Shown piece by piece: positions 47,654 through 56,706 of a DNA stretch of 64,000 bases. The DNA lies in assembly GCF_009936035.1 (NCBI RefSeq), contig NZ_QWEO01000001.1, forward strand, positions 62,001-126,000, read 5' to 3'. The notes beneath the pieces are model-generated. The model did not search any database. It was given only the letters and a program-made list of their open reading frames with translations, and had not been told where the DNA came from. Source of the DNA: Neglectibacter sp. X58 (GTDB lineage Bacteria; Bacillota; Clostridia; Oscillospirales; Acutalibacteraceae). The translations under genes were made by a program, and so were the position numbers. Each line of letters begins with the position of its first letter. Within the stretch, counting starts at the first letter, position 1.

Positions 47654-49003
47654 ATGCCCAAAGAAAGGAAAGTGGTTAGAAGAGTGGGGGAAAGATTTTT
47701 TCAAAAAGACGTGGAAACCATGGGCCGCAAAGAGCTGGACGCACTGCAGCTCCAGCGGCTGCGGCGCATGGTAGACTATTGCTACAACCATGTGCCCTTT
47801 TATCATAAGCGCCTGGGGGAGGCGGGGATTACAGGCGGGGATAAAATCAAGGCCCTGTCGGATATCCAGTACATACCCTTTACCACAAAGGACGATATCC
47901 GGGATAACTACCCTTTCGGAATGCTGGCTGTGCCCATGAAAGACATTGTGCGCATCCACGCCTCCTCCGGCACCACAGGCAAGCCCACTGTGGGGGCCTA
48001 TACAAAGGGCGACATTGAACAGTGGTCCGACTTTATGGCCCGGGTGGTCACGGCCGCCGGGGTGACGGAGGAGGACGTTATCCAGATATCCTTTGGATAC
48101 GGGCTGTTCACCGGGGCCTTGGGCCTGCATTTCGGGCTGGAGAAAATTGGGGCAACGGTAATCCCGGCCTCCTCCGGGAACTCGGAAAAGCAGTTGATGA
48201 TGCTCCGGGACTTCGGGGTGACGGGCCTTGTGGCCACTCCCTCCTATGCCCTGTACCTGGGGGAGCTGGTGCGGGAAAGCGGCTATCCCAGGGAGGCCTA
48301 CGGGAAGCTGCGCCACGGCATCCTGGGCAGCGAGGGCTGCACCCCGGAAATGCGCGCCCGCATTGAGGAAACCCTGGGCGTAAGGGTTACGGACAATTAC
48401 GGCATGACAGAGCTGCAAGGCCCTGGCGTTTCAGGGGAGTGCCTGTGCCGCTGCGGCCTGCACTTTAACGAGGACGGCTTTTTGCCGGAGATTATCGACC
48501 CGGACACCCTGCGGCCCAAGGCCCGGGGGGAAGCGGGGGAACTGGTGGTAACCACCTTGCTGCGGGAGGGCATGCCTGTGTTGCGCTACCGCACCAAGGA
48601 CATCACCCGGCTGCACTACGAGCCTTGCGCCTGCGGCCGCACCCACGCGCGTATGGAAAAGGTGATGGGCCGCACAGATGACATGCTGATTATCAAGGGC
48701 GTGAACGTGTTCCCCTCCCAGATCGAAAGCGTGCTGGTGGGCATGGAGAACGTGGGGCCGCACTATCAGCTTGTGGTCACCCGGAAAAACTTCCTGGACA
48801 GGCTGGAGGTCAAGGTGGAGCTGACCGACGGCAGCCTCCTGGAAAGCTTTGGGGAACTGCAGGCCCTGCAGGGGAAGATACACGACAGGCTCAAGAGCGT
48901 GCTGGGGCTGGAGACAAAGGTTTCCCTGGTGTCGCCGAAGTCCCTGGAGCGCTTCCAGGGTAAGGCAAAGCGGGTGCTGGACTTGCGAAATGAAAAAGAG
49001 TAA
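47654..49003 (+). CDS. paaK: Phenylacetate-CoA ligase family protein, copy 1
   Basis: 449 residues, AMP-forming. RIHASSGTTGKPTVGAYT (P-loop), GYGLFTGALGLHFGLEKIGA, ATPSYALYLGEL, NYGMTELQGPGV, LRYRTKDITRL, GRTDDMLIIKGVNVFPSQIE and a C-terminal lysine in KAKRVLDL. Activates aryl acids such as phenylacetate or indoleacetate to CoA thioesters. CACGRTHAR-type cysteines are present. The start is uncertain: no clear ribosome site precedes ATG 47654; GTG 47672 is in frame behind AAAGGAAA. iorAB follows. Confidence 0.9.
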   Translation: MPKERKVVRRVGERFFQKDVETMGRKELDALQLQRLRRMVDYCYNHVPFYHKRLGEAGITGGDKIKALSDIQYIPFTTKDDIRDNYPFGMLAVPMKDIVRIHASSGTTGKPTVGAYTKGDIEQWSDFMARVVTAAGVTEEDVIQISFGYGLFTGALGLHFGLEKIGATVIPASSGNSEKQLMMLRDFGVTGLVATPSYALYLGELVRESGYPREAYGKLRHGILGSEGCTPEMRARIEETLGVRVTDNYGMTELQGPGVSGECLCRCGLHFNEDGFLPEIIDPDTLRPKARGEAGELVVTTLLREGMPVLRYRTKDITRLHYEPCACGRTHARMEKVMGRTDDMLIIKGVNVFPSQIESVLVGMENVGPHYQLVVTRKNFLDRLEVKVELTDGSLLESFGELQALQGKIHDRLKSVLGLETKVSLVSPKSLERFQGKAKRVLDLRNEKE

Positions 49004-49029
49004 GCTGTTATCCAGGAAGGATGGAACGG

Positions 49030-49119
49030 CGTGGAATACAAAGAAAGGAGCGGTACAGGGCATAAAGGGCTGTGCTTTCACAGGCTTTTGCGCGAATTCT
49101 GTATCGCGGGGCGATTGAA
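49030..49119 (+). repeat. Conserved leader element before iorA, copy 2
   Basis: Shares with the hisE leader the blocks AATAC-AAGAAAGGA, CGGTAC-GGGCA-AAAGG, GCTTTT-G-GCGAATTCTG, TATCGC-GGCGATTGAA and ATGAA, in order and spacing. Here CTGTG-CTTT-CACAG forms a clear hairpin where the hisE copy has a weaker one, and ATCGC-GGG-GCGAT forms the last stem before the start codon. Confidence 0.6.
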
Positions 49120-50844
49120 ATGAAACAACTGTTACTTGGCAACGAGGCTGTGGCCCGGGGCCTGTATGAAGCGGGGGTGCGGGTGGTGTCCAGCTACCCG
49201 GGAACCCCCAGCACGGAAATAACGGAAGCGGCGGCAAAGTTCCCGGAGCTTGCCTGCGAGTGGGCGCCCAACGAAAAGGTGGCGGCGGAGGCCGCCGCCG
49301 GGGCCGCTGTCGGCGGGGCCAGATCCTTCTGCGCCATGAAGCACGTGGGGCTGAACGTGGCGGCGGATCCGGTTTTCACTATGAGCTACATAGGAGTAAA
49401 CGGCGGCATGGTGCTGGCTGTGGCGGACGACCCGGGCATGCATTCCTCCCAGAACGAGCAGGACTCCCGCAACTATGCGAAAGCCGCCAAACTTCCCATG
49501 CTGGAGCCAGCAGACTCCCAGGAGTGCAAGGAATTCGCGAAGCTGGGCTATGCCCTTTCCGAGGAATTTGACACCCCGGTGCTTTTGCGGCTGACCACCC
49601 GGGTGTCCCATGCCCGCAGCGTGGTGGAGTGCGGGGAGCGGCGGGAAATCCCCTTAAAGGAATATAAAAAGGATCCGGCGAAAAACGTGATGCTGCCTGC
49701 CTTTGCCCGGCCTAAGCACGAGAAGGTGGAGGCCCGCACCCAGGCCCTTGCAGAGTGGGCGGAGCGGTGCGAAATCAACAGGATTGAGAACAACGGGGCG
49801 AAAATTGGCATTATCTGCGCCGGGGCAGTGTACCAGTATGCCAGGGAGGCCATGGGGGATTCCGCCAACTACCTGAAGCTGGGCATGGTATACCCCCTGC
49901 CCCAGAAGCTGCTGCGGGACTTTGCCGCACAGTGCGAAACCCTGTATGTGGCGGAGGAGCTGGACGATTTTATTGAGTCCCACTGCAAGGCCCTGGGCCT
50001 GGAGGTTGTGGGCAAGGAGCTGTTCCCCCGCTGCGGGGAGCTTTCCCAGCGGCTTATAAAAAAGCTGCTTACCGGGGAGGAAGCCCCCAGCGCGGCCCTG
50101 GAAGGCCCTCTGCCTGTGCGCCCGCCTGTCATGTGCTGCGGGTGCCCCCACAGGGGCCTGTTCTATGCCTTGAAGCAGGAGAAGGTGTATGTCAGCGGGG
50201 ACATTGGCTGTTATACCCTGGGGGCCTCCGCACCCCTTTCCGCTATGGACGCCTGCATCTGCATGGGAGCCTCTGTCTCGGCCCTCCATGGCTATAACAA
50301 GGCCCGGGGAGAGGGAGCTGCTAAGAAGGCTGTGGCGGTTATCGGTGACTCCACCTTTATCCATTCCGGCATCACCAGCCTCATTGACATTGCGTATAAC
50401 CGCACCAATTCCACTGTCATTATCCTGGATAACTCAATCACCGGCATGACAGGCCACCAGCAGAACCCCTCCACAGGCTTTAACATCTACAACGAGCCTG
50501 CCCAGGCGGTAGATCTGGAGGCCCTGTGCTGCGCAGTGGGTATCCGCCGGGTGCGGGTGGTAGATCCTTATGACCTGAAGCTGACCCGGCAGGTTCTCAA
50601 GGAGGAGCTTGAGGCAAAGGAGCCTTCGGTGATTATCAGCCGCAGGCCCTGCGCCCTGTTAAAGACGGTGAAGCACAGCGCCCCCTTAGAGGTAAGCGGG
50701 GAAAAATGCATAGGCTGCAAGGCCTGCATGGGGATAGGATGCCCTGCCATCAGCATGCGGGACGGCAAGGCGCTTATCGACCCCACCCAGTGCGTGGGCT
50801 GCGGGGTGTGTACGGCGCTCTGCGGGAAAGGAGCGATAGCATGA
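49120..50844 (+). CDS. iorA: Indolepyruvate:ferredoxin oxidoreductase, alpha subunit
   Basis: Thiamine-diphosphate, Fe-S enzyme turning aryl pyruvates into aryl acetyl-CoA with reduction of ferredoxin. 574 residues: a pyrimidine-binding domain (SSYPGTPSTEITEAA, ACEWAPNEKVAAEAA), CCGCPHRGLFYAL, the TPP motif VIGDSTFIHSGITSLIDIAYN...TVIILDN (shortened) and two C-terminal [4Fe-4S] motifs CIGCKACMGIGCP and CVGCGVCTALC. ATG 49120 closes the conserved leader. ATGA overlap with iorB. Flanked by two paaK genes. Confidence 0.95.
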   Translation: MKQLLLGNEAVARGLYEAGVRVVSSYPGTPSTEITEAAAKFPELACEWAPNEKVAAEAAAGAAVGGARSFCAMKHVGLNVAADPVFTMSYIGVNGGMVLAVADDPGMHSSQNEQDSRNYAKAAKLPMLEPADSQECKEFAKLGYALSEEFDTPVLLRLTTRVSHARSVVECGERREIPLKEYKKDPAKNVMLPAFARPKHEKVEARTQALAEWAERCEINRIENNGAKIGIICAGAVYQYAREAMGDSANYLKLGMVYPLPQKLLRDFAAQCETLYVAEELDDFIESHCKALGLEVVGKELFPRCGELSQRLIKKLLTGEEAPSAALEGPLPVRPPVMCCGCPHRGLFYALKQEKVYVSGDIGCYTLGASAPLSAMDACICMGASVSALHGYNKARGEGAAKKAVAVIGDSTFIHSGITSLIDIAYNRTNSTVIILDNSITGMTGHQQNPSTGFNIYNEPAQAVDLEALCCAVGIRRVRVVDPYDLKLTRQVLKEELEAKEPSVIISRRPCALLKTVKHSAPLEVSGEKCIGCKACMGIGCPAISMRDGKALIDPTQCVGCGVCTALCGKGAIA

Positions 50845-51416
50845 GCCAGACAAAAAGCGTGATGATTGTAGGCGTGGGCGGGCAGGGCACCCTGCTTGCC
50901 AGCCGGATTTTAGGCAGCGCCATGCTGCAAAAAGGCTATGACGTGAAGGTAGGGGAGGTTCATGGCATGAGCCAGCGGGGCGGCTCTGTGGTCACCTATG
51001 TGCGCTTCGGGGAAAAGGTGTTTTCCCCGGTTATCGAGCGGGGGGAAGCGGATGTGCTTCTGGCCTTTGAGCAGTTGGAGGCGGCAAGGGCCTTGCCTTA
51101 CATGAAAAGCGGCGGCACAGCGGTGGTGAACACCCAGAAAATAGACCCCATGCCTGTGGTGACCGGGCAGGCGGCTTACCCCCAGGGCCTGCTTGCGGCC
51201 ATGGAGGAAAAGGGCGCAAAGGTTTTGGCGGTTGACGCTCTAAAGCTTTCTGAGGAGGCAGGCTCCCAGAAGGCGGTGAACGTGGTGCTTATCGGTGCCA
51301 TGGCCCGGCACCTGGATCCGGATGAAGATCTGTGGCTGGAGGCGGTGCGGGCCTGCGTGCCGGAAAAGTTCTATGCGCTGAACGAAAAGGCCTTCCGGCT
51401 GGGGTTCGGGGCATAA
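50841..51416 (+). CDS. iorB: Indolepyruvate:ferredoxin oxidoreductase, beta subunit
   Basis: 191 residues, the gamma-domain subunit of 2-oxoacid oxidoreductases: MIVGVGGQGTLLASRILGSAM, GEVHGMSQRGGSVVTYVRFG, ADVLLAFEQLEAARALPYM and VVNTQKIDP. It pairs with IorA to form the active heterodimer. Coupled to iorA by a 4-base overlap and followed 32 bases later by paaK copy 2. Confidence 0.95.
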   Translation: MSQTKSVMIVGVGGQGTLLASRILGSAMLQKGYDVKVGEVHGMSQRGGSVVTYVRFGEKVFSPVIERGEADVLLAFEQLEAARALPYMKSGGTAVVNTQKIDPMPVVTGQAAYPQGLLAAMEEKGAKVLAVDALKLSEEAGSQKAVNVVLIGAMARHLDPDEDLWLEAVRACVPEKFYALNEKAFRLGFGA

Positions 51417-51448
51417 GGCCACAATAAACTGTAAAGGAATGATGTGGT

Positions 51449-52750
51449 ATGCCAAATTATTTTCAGCCCGAAATTGAATGCGCTTCCCGGGAAACCCTGC
51501 GGGAAATACAGTCCAAGCGGCTGGCGGACATGGTGAAGCGCTGCTATGAAAATGTCCCCTTCTATAAAAAGAAGTTTGACGCCATTGGCCTCAAGCCAGA
51601 AGATGTGAAATCTATTGACGACATCGTGAAGCTGCCCTTCACAGAGAAGCAGGATCTCCGGGATACCTACCCCTTCGGCCTGGTGGCAGTGCCCCGGGGG
51701 GAGCTGGCCCGTATCCACGCCTCCTCCGGCACCACAGGCAAGCAGACGGTGGTGGCCTATACAGCCAGGGATTTGGACACCTGGGCCACCGGGGCCGCCA
51801 GGGCCATTGTGGCAGTGGGCGGCAAGAAGGAGGATCTGGTACACGTGTCCTATGGCTACGGGCTTTTTACAGGGGGCCTGGGGCTGCACGACGGCGCGGA
51901 AAAGCTGGGGGCGGCAGTTATCCCTGTGTCCAGCGGCAACACCAACCGGCAGGTGCAAATTTTGCAGGACTATGGCAGCGACATCCTCTGCTGCACCCCC
52001 AGCTATGCCATGTATATCGGGGAAACCGTCCGGGACAAGGGCATAGACCCTGAAAGCCTGCGGGTGCGCATCGGCATTTTCGGGGCAGAGCCTTGGACAG
52101 AGGAAATGCGCCGGGAGATTGAAAAGGCCCTGGCCATAAAGGCCTATGACATTTACGGCCTTTCGGAAATTGCCGGGCCTGGGGTTTCCTGCGAGTGCCA
52201 GGAGCAGGCGGGCATGCATGTGCAGGAGGATTATTTCTATCCGGAAATTATCGATCCCGTAACCGGGGAGCAGCTTCCCGACGGCGTGGAAGGAGAGCTG
52301 GTGTTCACCTGCATCGGCAAGGAAGCCCTGCCATTGGTGCGCTACCGCACCAGGGACATTGCCTCTCTGACCCATGAGGTGTGCAAATGCGGGCGCACCA
52401 CTGTGCGCATGACAAAGCCCAAGGGCCGCACGGACGACATGCTCATTATCCGGGGCATCAACGTGTTCCCCTCCCAGATTGAAAGCGTGCTGCTTGATTT
52501 GGGCATGGATCCCAACTACCGCATGGTGGTGGACAGAAAGAATAATCTGGACACGCTGGAAGTGCAGGTGGAGATGAACAGCGGCATGTTCTCCGACACC
52601 GTGCGCAATCTGGAAAAAGTGGAAAAGCGCATTGCCGGCGCGCTCCAGTCCACCCTGAACATTGCGGCGAAAATCACCCTTCTGGAACCTAAGTCCCTCC
52701 AGCGCTCTGAAGGCAAGGCCAAACGGGTGGAGGACAGGAGAAAGTTTTAA
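51449..52750 (+). CDS. paaK: Phenylacetate-CoA ligase family protein, copy 2
   Basis: 433 residues with full family motifs: RIHASSGTTGKQTVVAYT, YGYGLFTGGLGLHDGAEKLGA, TPSYAMYIGETV, YGLSEIAGPGVSCEC, LVRYRTRDIASL, GRTDDMLIIRGINVFPSQIE and KAKRVEDRRKF. Ribosome site AAAGGAATG. Begins YFQPEIECASRETL, the standard PaaK N-terminus, unlike copy 1 which has an extra basic leader. Two ligases around one oxidoreductase suggest two aryl acids or two directions of flux. Confidence 0.94.
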   Translation: MPNYFQPEIECASRETLREIQSKRLADMVKRCYENVPFYKKKFDAIGLKPEDVKSIDDIVKLPFTEKQDLRDTYPFGLVAVPRGELARIHASSGTTGKQTVVAYTARDLDTWATGAARAIVAVGGKKEDLVHVSYGYGLFTGGLGLHDGAEKLGAAVIPVSSGNTNRQVQILQDYGSDILCCTPSYAMYIGETVRDKGIDPESLRVRIGIFGAEPWTEEMRREIEKALAIKAYDIYGLSEIAGPGVSCECQEQAGMHVQEDYFYPEIIDPVTGEQLPDGVEGELVFTCIGKEALPLVRYRTRDIASLTHEVCKCGRTTVRMTKPKGRTDDMLIIRGINVFPSQIESVLLDLGMDPNYRMVVDRKNNLDTLEVQVEMNSGMFSDTVRNLEKVEKRIAGALQSTLNIAAKITLLEPKSLQRSEGKAKRVEDRRKF

Positions 52751-52783
52751 AGGCAATGCGAACCGGAAGAAAGGAGAGTTTGT

Positions 52784-53233
52784 ATGTATGTAAGGCAGGC
52801 GGAAACAGGGGACGTTTCCCGTATCGCGGAGATTTTTGTTTTCGTGCGCCGGGAGAAATTCTTCCCCATTTTCCAGTATGAGCCATATTCCTTTGGGGAG
52901 CTGCAGGTGCTGCCTGTTGCCCGGGAATACCTGGACAGCCCCAGCCGCCTGCAGGACGTGCTGGTGTATGACGACGGCATTGTGCGGGGCTTCCTGGAGA
53001 TGGATGGCGGCGAAATAAAGCACCTGTATGTGGAATCCTTCTTCCGGGGCCAGGGCATTGGCGGGGCGCTGCTGGAACAGGCGGTGCAGGCCCGGGGGGC
53101 TTCCTGGCTGTGGGCCTTGGAAAAGAACCCGGACGCCATCCGCTTTTATGAGCGCCATGGCTTTGCCCTCACCGGGGAGCGGGTGCTGGAGGAAGATACA
53201 GAGGAATATCTGCTGCGGATGGAAAGAAAATAA
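52784..53233 (+). CDS. GNAT family N-acetyltransferase
   Basis: 149 residues: YVRQAETGDVSRIAEIF, GFLEMDGGEIKHLYVESFFRG (then QGIGGALLEQAV, the acetyl-CoA loop), FYERHGFALTGERVLEEDTEEYLLRM. Substrate unknown. GAAAGGAG precedes the ATG. It sits in the aryl-acid cluster between paaK and the ACT gene, 34 bases after paaK. Confidence 0.88.
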   Translation: MYVRQAETGDVSRIAEIFVFVRREKFFPIFQYEPYSFGELQVLPVAREYLDSPSRLQDVLVYDDGIVRGFLEMDGGEIKHLYVESFFRGQGIGGALLEQAVQARGASWLWALEKNPDAIRFYERHGFALTGERVLEEDTEEYLLRMERK

Positions 53234-53277
53234 ACTTTATCTATATATATTTGTATTCTTTTAAAGGAGGAGCGATT

Positions 53278-53709
53278 ATGCAAATTCAACAGTTGTCCGT
53301 CTTTATTGAGAACAAGCCGGGCCGTCTGGCGGAAATTACCGAGGTGCTGGCTGGAGCGGAAATCGACATCCGGGCCATTTCTGTGGCGGATACCAGCGAT
53401 TTCGGCATCCTGCGGGTGATTGTAGACCGGCCCCAGGACGCTGTGGATGCCTTGAAGGCCCATGGCATGACTGTGTCCCTGACAAACGTGATAGCAGTGG
53501 GCATTCCGGATGTTTCCGGATCCTTTGCCAAGGTGGTGCGGCTGCTGTCCGACAAGGGCTTTGACCTGGAGTACATGTATGCCTTTATCAGCCGGGACAA
53601 GGGCAAGGCCTTTGTCATTATCCGGGTGGATCAGGGCCAGCAGGCCGCGGAGGCCCTAAAGGCCGACGGCTGGGAAATCCTCACCCAGGATGTTTTAAGC
53701 CATATGTAA
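53278..53709 (+). CDS. Tandem ACT-domain protein
   Basis: 143 residues made of two ACT domains: QLSVFIENKPGRLAEITEVL...DIRAISVAD (about 3-45) and VTVS-to-SGSFAKVVRLLSDKGFDLEYMYAF (about 70-110). ACT domains bind amino acids. Genes of this type commonly follow paaK/iorAB in Clostridia, suggesting aromatic amino acid sensing for this pathway. AGGAGG site seven bases upstream. Confidence 0.85.
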   Translation: MQIQQLSVFIENKPGRLAEITEVLAGAEIDIRAISVADTSDFGILRVIVDRPQDAVDALKAHGMTVSLTNVIAVGIPDVSGSFAKVVRLLSDKGFDLEYMYAFISRDKGKAFVIIRVDQGQQAAEALKADGWEILTQDVLSHM

Positions 53710-53804
53710 ACCCGCCATGGGAGAACAGGGAGGAAGCACCAGCCCTTTTGTGCCCGGTTCTGTTTCCTTCTCTGTGTGTTTCACACTACCCCCATATAAA
53801 GCGA

Positions 53805-53838
53805 GGGAGCGCCTTCCCGCAGGAGGGCGCTCCTTTTG
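53805..53838 (+). terminator. Terminator of the aryl-acid cluster
   Basis: GGAGCGCC (53806-53813) pairs with GGGCGCTCC (53825-53833) followed by TTTT. Confidence 0.75.
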
Positions 53839-53913
53839 CCTGCGAAAGGCCCCTTTCCCTGGGACAAATATTGCGCCTTCCTCCGGCATATGATGCAGGG
53901 AGGCATACTGTAA

Positions 53914-54003
53914 AAAACCGGAAGAGAGAAGCGCCATGGGCAGAAAGCCAGGCGGTTACTATACGATATATCTGTGCAGATGGCTGTATCGCATGGCGGT
54001 TTT
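53914..54003 (+). repeat. Divergent copy of the conserved leader element (before the flippase)
   Basis: Shares GAAGAGAGAAGCG, GGGCAGAAAG and, most strikingly, CTGTATCGCATGGCGGTT with the hisE leader (CTGTATCGCATGGCGATT). The ATCGC/GCGGT stem is kept with a G-U pair. The coding start lies about 20 bases downstream rather than directly after. This 313-base gap otherwise holds only the terminator at 53805. Confidence 0.4.
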
Positions 54004-54022
54004 TTGGAAAGGCGGGGTGCGG

Positions 54023-55780
54023 ATGCAAAACCAGGGAGAGAAGCGGGGCGGGCAGAGCTTTTTATGGGGGGCCTTGATCCTCACAGCCGGGATGGCAGTG
54101 GTGAAGGTGGTGGGGGCGCTGTTTAAAATTCCCCTCCAGCGGATTATCGGAGAATATGGCATGGGGCTTTTCAACGTGGCCTATAATTTTTACGGGCCGG
54201 TTTTCAGCCTGGCAACAGCGGGCTTCCCAGTGGCGGTATCCCGCCTTGTGTCGGAAAGCAGCTCCCAGGGGCGCTGGCAGGATGTGGACGAGGTGCGAAA
54301 AGCCGCCCTGCCCCTGTTTCTGGGGATAGGGGCCATAGGAACTATAGGGGTCACCCTGGCGGCCCCCTTTTACTGCGAGTTTGCCGTAGGCAGCCCCCAG
54401 GCCCTTTTCCCCATGCTGGCCTTGGCCCCGGCGGTGCTGTTCGCCTGCTGCGGCTCCGTTTACAGAGGGTATTTTGCCGGGCTGGGAGATATGCGGCCCA
54501 CAGCGGTTTCGGAGATTATAGAAGCCCTGATCAAGCTGGTGCTGGGCCTCTGGTGCGCCGGGGCCATTGCCCAGGCGGGCCAGCGGGAACTGGCCCAGAG
54601 CGGGACGGTGTTCGGCTTTGCCCCGCCTACAGCGGACGCGGGGGAATTCCTGGTGCTGGCCCTGTCCGCGGCTGGGGCTGTGCTGGGGGTGACGGCAGGC
54701 TCTTTGGGCGCGCTTTTGTACCTGTGGATCCGTTTCCGCCTGGGGGGCAGGGCAGGGGAGGGGGCTTTGGGGAAATCCTCCCCCGCAGCCAGGCGGCGGG
54801 AAACTGTCCGGCGGCTTTTAAAAATTACCGCGCCAGTGGCGGCAGGCTCCATTGCCATGAATGCCGGGGGGCTGATTGACGCCACTTTTCTGCAGAACCG
54901 GCTGGGCGACATTATGAAAAGCGATCCGGCAGGGTTATTGCGGGCATATCCGGGCATGATACCCACTGTATACCTGGATAACCCGGAAAGCATCCCCACT
55001 TTTTTATACGGGTGCTATACCCTGGCCCTCACCTTGTATCTGCTGGTGCCGGCCATCACCCAGGCCTTTGGGGTCAGCGCCCTGCCTGCTGTCACCCGGG
55101 CCTGGGCCAGAGGGGAAAAAAGGGCCTTGCAGGGGAGCATGGCTTCTATCCTGCGCCTGACAGCCCTGTTCTGCTTTCCTGCCGGGCTGGGGCTTACCGC
55201 CCTGGCAGAACCCGTTACCAGGGCCTTGTACGGGGCCGGGCCTTCCACGCCCCTGGTGGCAGGGGTGCTGGGCATTCTGGGGCCTGCGTCCCTGCTCACA
55301 GCTTTAAGCACGCCCCTTTCCAGCATGCTGCAGGCAGTGGGGCGGGCGGACTTGCCTGTGAAGCTGCTGGGGATAGCCATGGCTTTAAAAATCGGGGTAA
55401 ACTGGGTGTTGTGCGGGATTCCGGAAATAAACCTCCTGGGTGCCGGGGTAGGCACCCTGCTGTGCTACCTGTTTTTAACCGTTTCCCAGCTATACTGCCT
55501 GCAAAAGGTGACCGGTACCCGCTTCTCCGCAAAGCGGGTGCTGGGCAGGCCCTTCCTCTGCGCGCTGGTATGCGGGGCCGCAGCCTTTGGAGGGCATGGC
55601 TTTCTCATCCGCCTGCTGCCGGATCAGGCGCTTTTCTGCTTGGGGGCCGCCATCCTCTTGGGCGCCTGTGTATATGGGACAGGGGCGCTGCTGCTGGGCG
55701 CGGTGAGAAAAAGTGACCTGCTGATGCTGCCTGGCGGGCAAAAAATTGCAAAAACCCTTGAAAAAAGGGGATGGATATGA
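54023..55780 (+). CDS. SpoVB/MurJ-like polysaccharide flippase
   Basis: 585 residues, MOP-superfamily exporter with about fourteen predicted membrane segments. The opening FLWGALILTAGMAVVKVVGALFKIPLQ and IIGEYGMGLFNVAYNFYGPVF are typical of the SpoVB/YtgP group that flips lipid-linked peptidoglycan or other precursors. The frame is open back to 53936, but that part lies in the leader repeat; ATG 54023 has GGAAAGG upstream. The following HU and rqcP-yabP-yabQ genes agree with the spoVB-like/yabM neighbourhood. Confidence 0.87.
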   Translation: MQNQGEKRGGQSFLWGALILTAGMAVVKVVGALFKIPLQRIIGEYGMGLFNVAYNFYGPVFSLATAGFPVAVSRLVSESSSQGRWQDVDEVRKAALPLFLGIGAIGTIGVTLAAPFYCEFAVGSPQALFPMLALAPAVLFACCGSVYRGYFAGLGDMRPTAVSEIIEALIKLVLGLWCAGAIAQAGQRELAQSGTVFGFAPPTADAGEFLVLALSAAGAVLGVTAGSLGALLYLWIRFRLGGRAGEGALGKSSPAARRRETVRRLLKITAPVAAGSIAMNAGGLIDATFLQNRLGDIMKSDPAGLLRAYPGMIPTVYLDNPESIPTFLYGCYTLALTLYLLVPAITQAFGVSALPAVTRAWARGEKRALQGSMASILRLTALFCFPAGLGLTALAEPVTRALYGAGPSTPLVAGVLGILGPASLLTALSTPLSSMLQAVGRADLPVKLLGIAMALKIGVNWVLCGIPEINLLGAGVGTLLCYLFLTVSQLYCLQKVTGTRFSAKRVLGRPFLCALVCGAAAFGGHGFLIRLLPDQALFCLGAAILLGACVYGTGALLLGAVRKSDLLMLPGGQKIAKTLEKRGWI

Positions 55781-55928
55781 TATTATTGCAAATGCTACAG
55801 CTTTTTAACCCTTTCAGGCCCTGCGGATTCCTTCCGCCAAAGCCTGTTGTACTGGCATAGCAGCCACAAGACGCGGCCTGCGTTTTTCCATCAGCAGGCC
55901 AGATCAATATTTTTGGAGGTACTCATAA

Positions 55929-56204
55929 ATGAACAAGTCTGAACTGATCGCGGATGTCGCCCTGCGGGCAGACATCACCAAGAAAGATGCTGACGCCGCT
56001 GTAAACGCTGTGATTGACTCCATTACCAATGCTCTGGAAAAGGGTGACAAGGTGCAGTTGGTGGGCTTTGGCACCTTTGAGGTGCGTACCCGCGGCGCCC
56101 GTACCGGGCGCAACCCCCGTAACAACGAGGAGATCAATATTCCTGAATCCAAGGCCCCTGCCTTTAAGGCTGGCAAGGCTTTGAAGGATGTTGTGAATAA
56201 GTAG
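55929..56204 (+). CDS. hup: HU family DNA-binding protein
   Basis: 91 residues: [35 protein letters not shown] and the DNA-gripping arm [30 protein letters not shown]. Chromosome-compacting dimer. TTGGAGG precedes the ATG; its 148-base leader includes a GGCCTGC/GCAGGCC hairpin at about 55874-55899. Confidence 0.96.
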   Translation: MNKSELIADVALRADITKKDADAAVNAVIDSITNALEKGDKVQLVGFGTFEVRTRGARTGRNPRNNEEINIPESKAPAFKAGKALKDVVNK

Positions 56205-56280
56205 CTTTGTGAGTATCCAGCGGGCCCGGGGCGTATCCGGGCCTGTTTTTGTTTCCGGACAGGGAGAAAGCGGCAGCGCT

Positions 56281-56365
56281 CCCGCCCGCAAACGCCCGGC
56301 TTCGCCGGGCCGGCAAGGCAAAGCCCTGCCGCCCGGGGCTTTTGGCCCCGGGGGTTGCGGGCGGG
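56281..56365. repeat. Four-way-junction palindromic element, copy D
   Basis: The closing stem 56281-56293 pairs with 56353-56365 (12 of 13). Abutting hairpins: 56294-56310 (7 bp, loop TTC), 56311-56331 (9 positions with one mismatch, loop AAA), 56332-56352 (9 bp including one G-U, loop TTT). No unpaired junction base. It lies between hup and rqcP. Confidence 0.7.
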
Positions 56366-56407
56366 GCAGGCTGCTTCTTAAAACGCGCAGAGAAGGAGGA
56401 AAAACGT

Positions 56408-56653
56408 ATGCGACTTGACAAATATCTAAAAATATCCCGGCTGATAAAGCGCCGCACCGTGGCAAACGAGGCCTGCGATGCGGGCCGGGTGCTGGTAAAC
56501 GGCAGGCAGGCCCGGGCTTCTTACGACGTGAAGGCCGGGGATGTGCTGGAAATCACCATGGGGGAGCGGGTGCTGAAGGCCGAAGTGCTCTCTGTGGCGG
56601 AATATGTGAAGAAGGAAGAGGCTGCGGGGCTGTACCGGATGATGGAGGAATAA
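56408..56653 (+). CDS. rqcP: S4-domain ribosome quality control protein RqcP (YabO)
   Basis: 81 residues: MRLDKYLKISRLIKRRTVANEACDAG is an S4 RNA-binding domain; VLVNGRQARASYDVKAGDVLEI follows. Works with RqcH on stalled 50S subunits. AGAAGGAGG eight bases before ATG 56408. First of rqcP-yabP-yabQ-divIC-S1, the standard Firmicutes order. Confidence 0.93.
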   Translation: MRLDKYLKISRLIKRRTVANEACDAGRVLVNGRQARASYDVKAGDVLEITMGERVLKAEVLSVAEYVKKEEAAGLYRMMEE

Positions 56654-56706
56654 CAGGGACGGCTTTTGCATATCCATTTCTTGACCGGGGCTATAGTAAA
56701 CGCCTT

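Noticed and set aside
51371-53158. Very long minus-strand open frame (595 codons) opposite paaK copy 2
   Set aside because: The plus strand encodes complete, well-known proteins there. High GC with low stop frequency in the antisense frame explains the long frame; the translation is low-complexity (His/Gly/Pro-rich).
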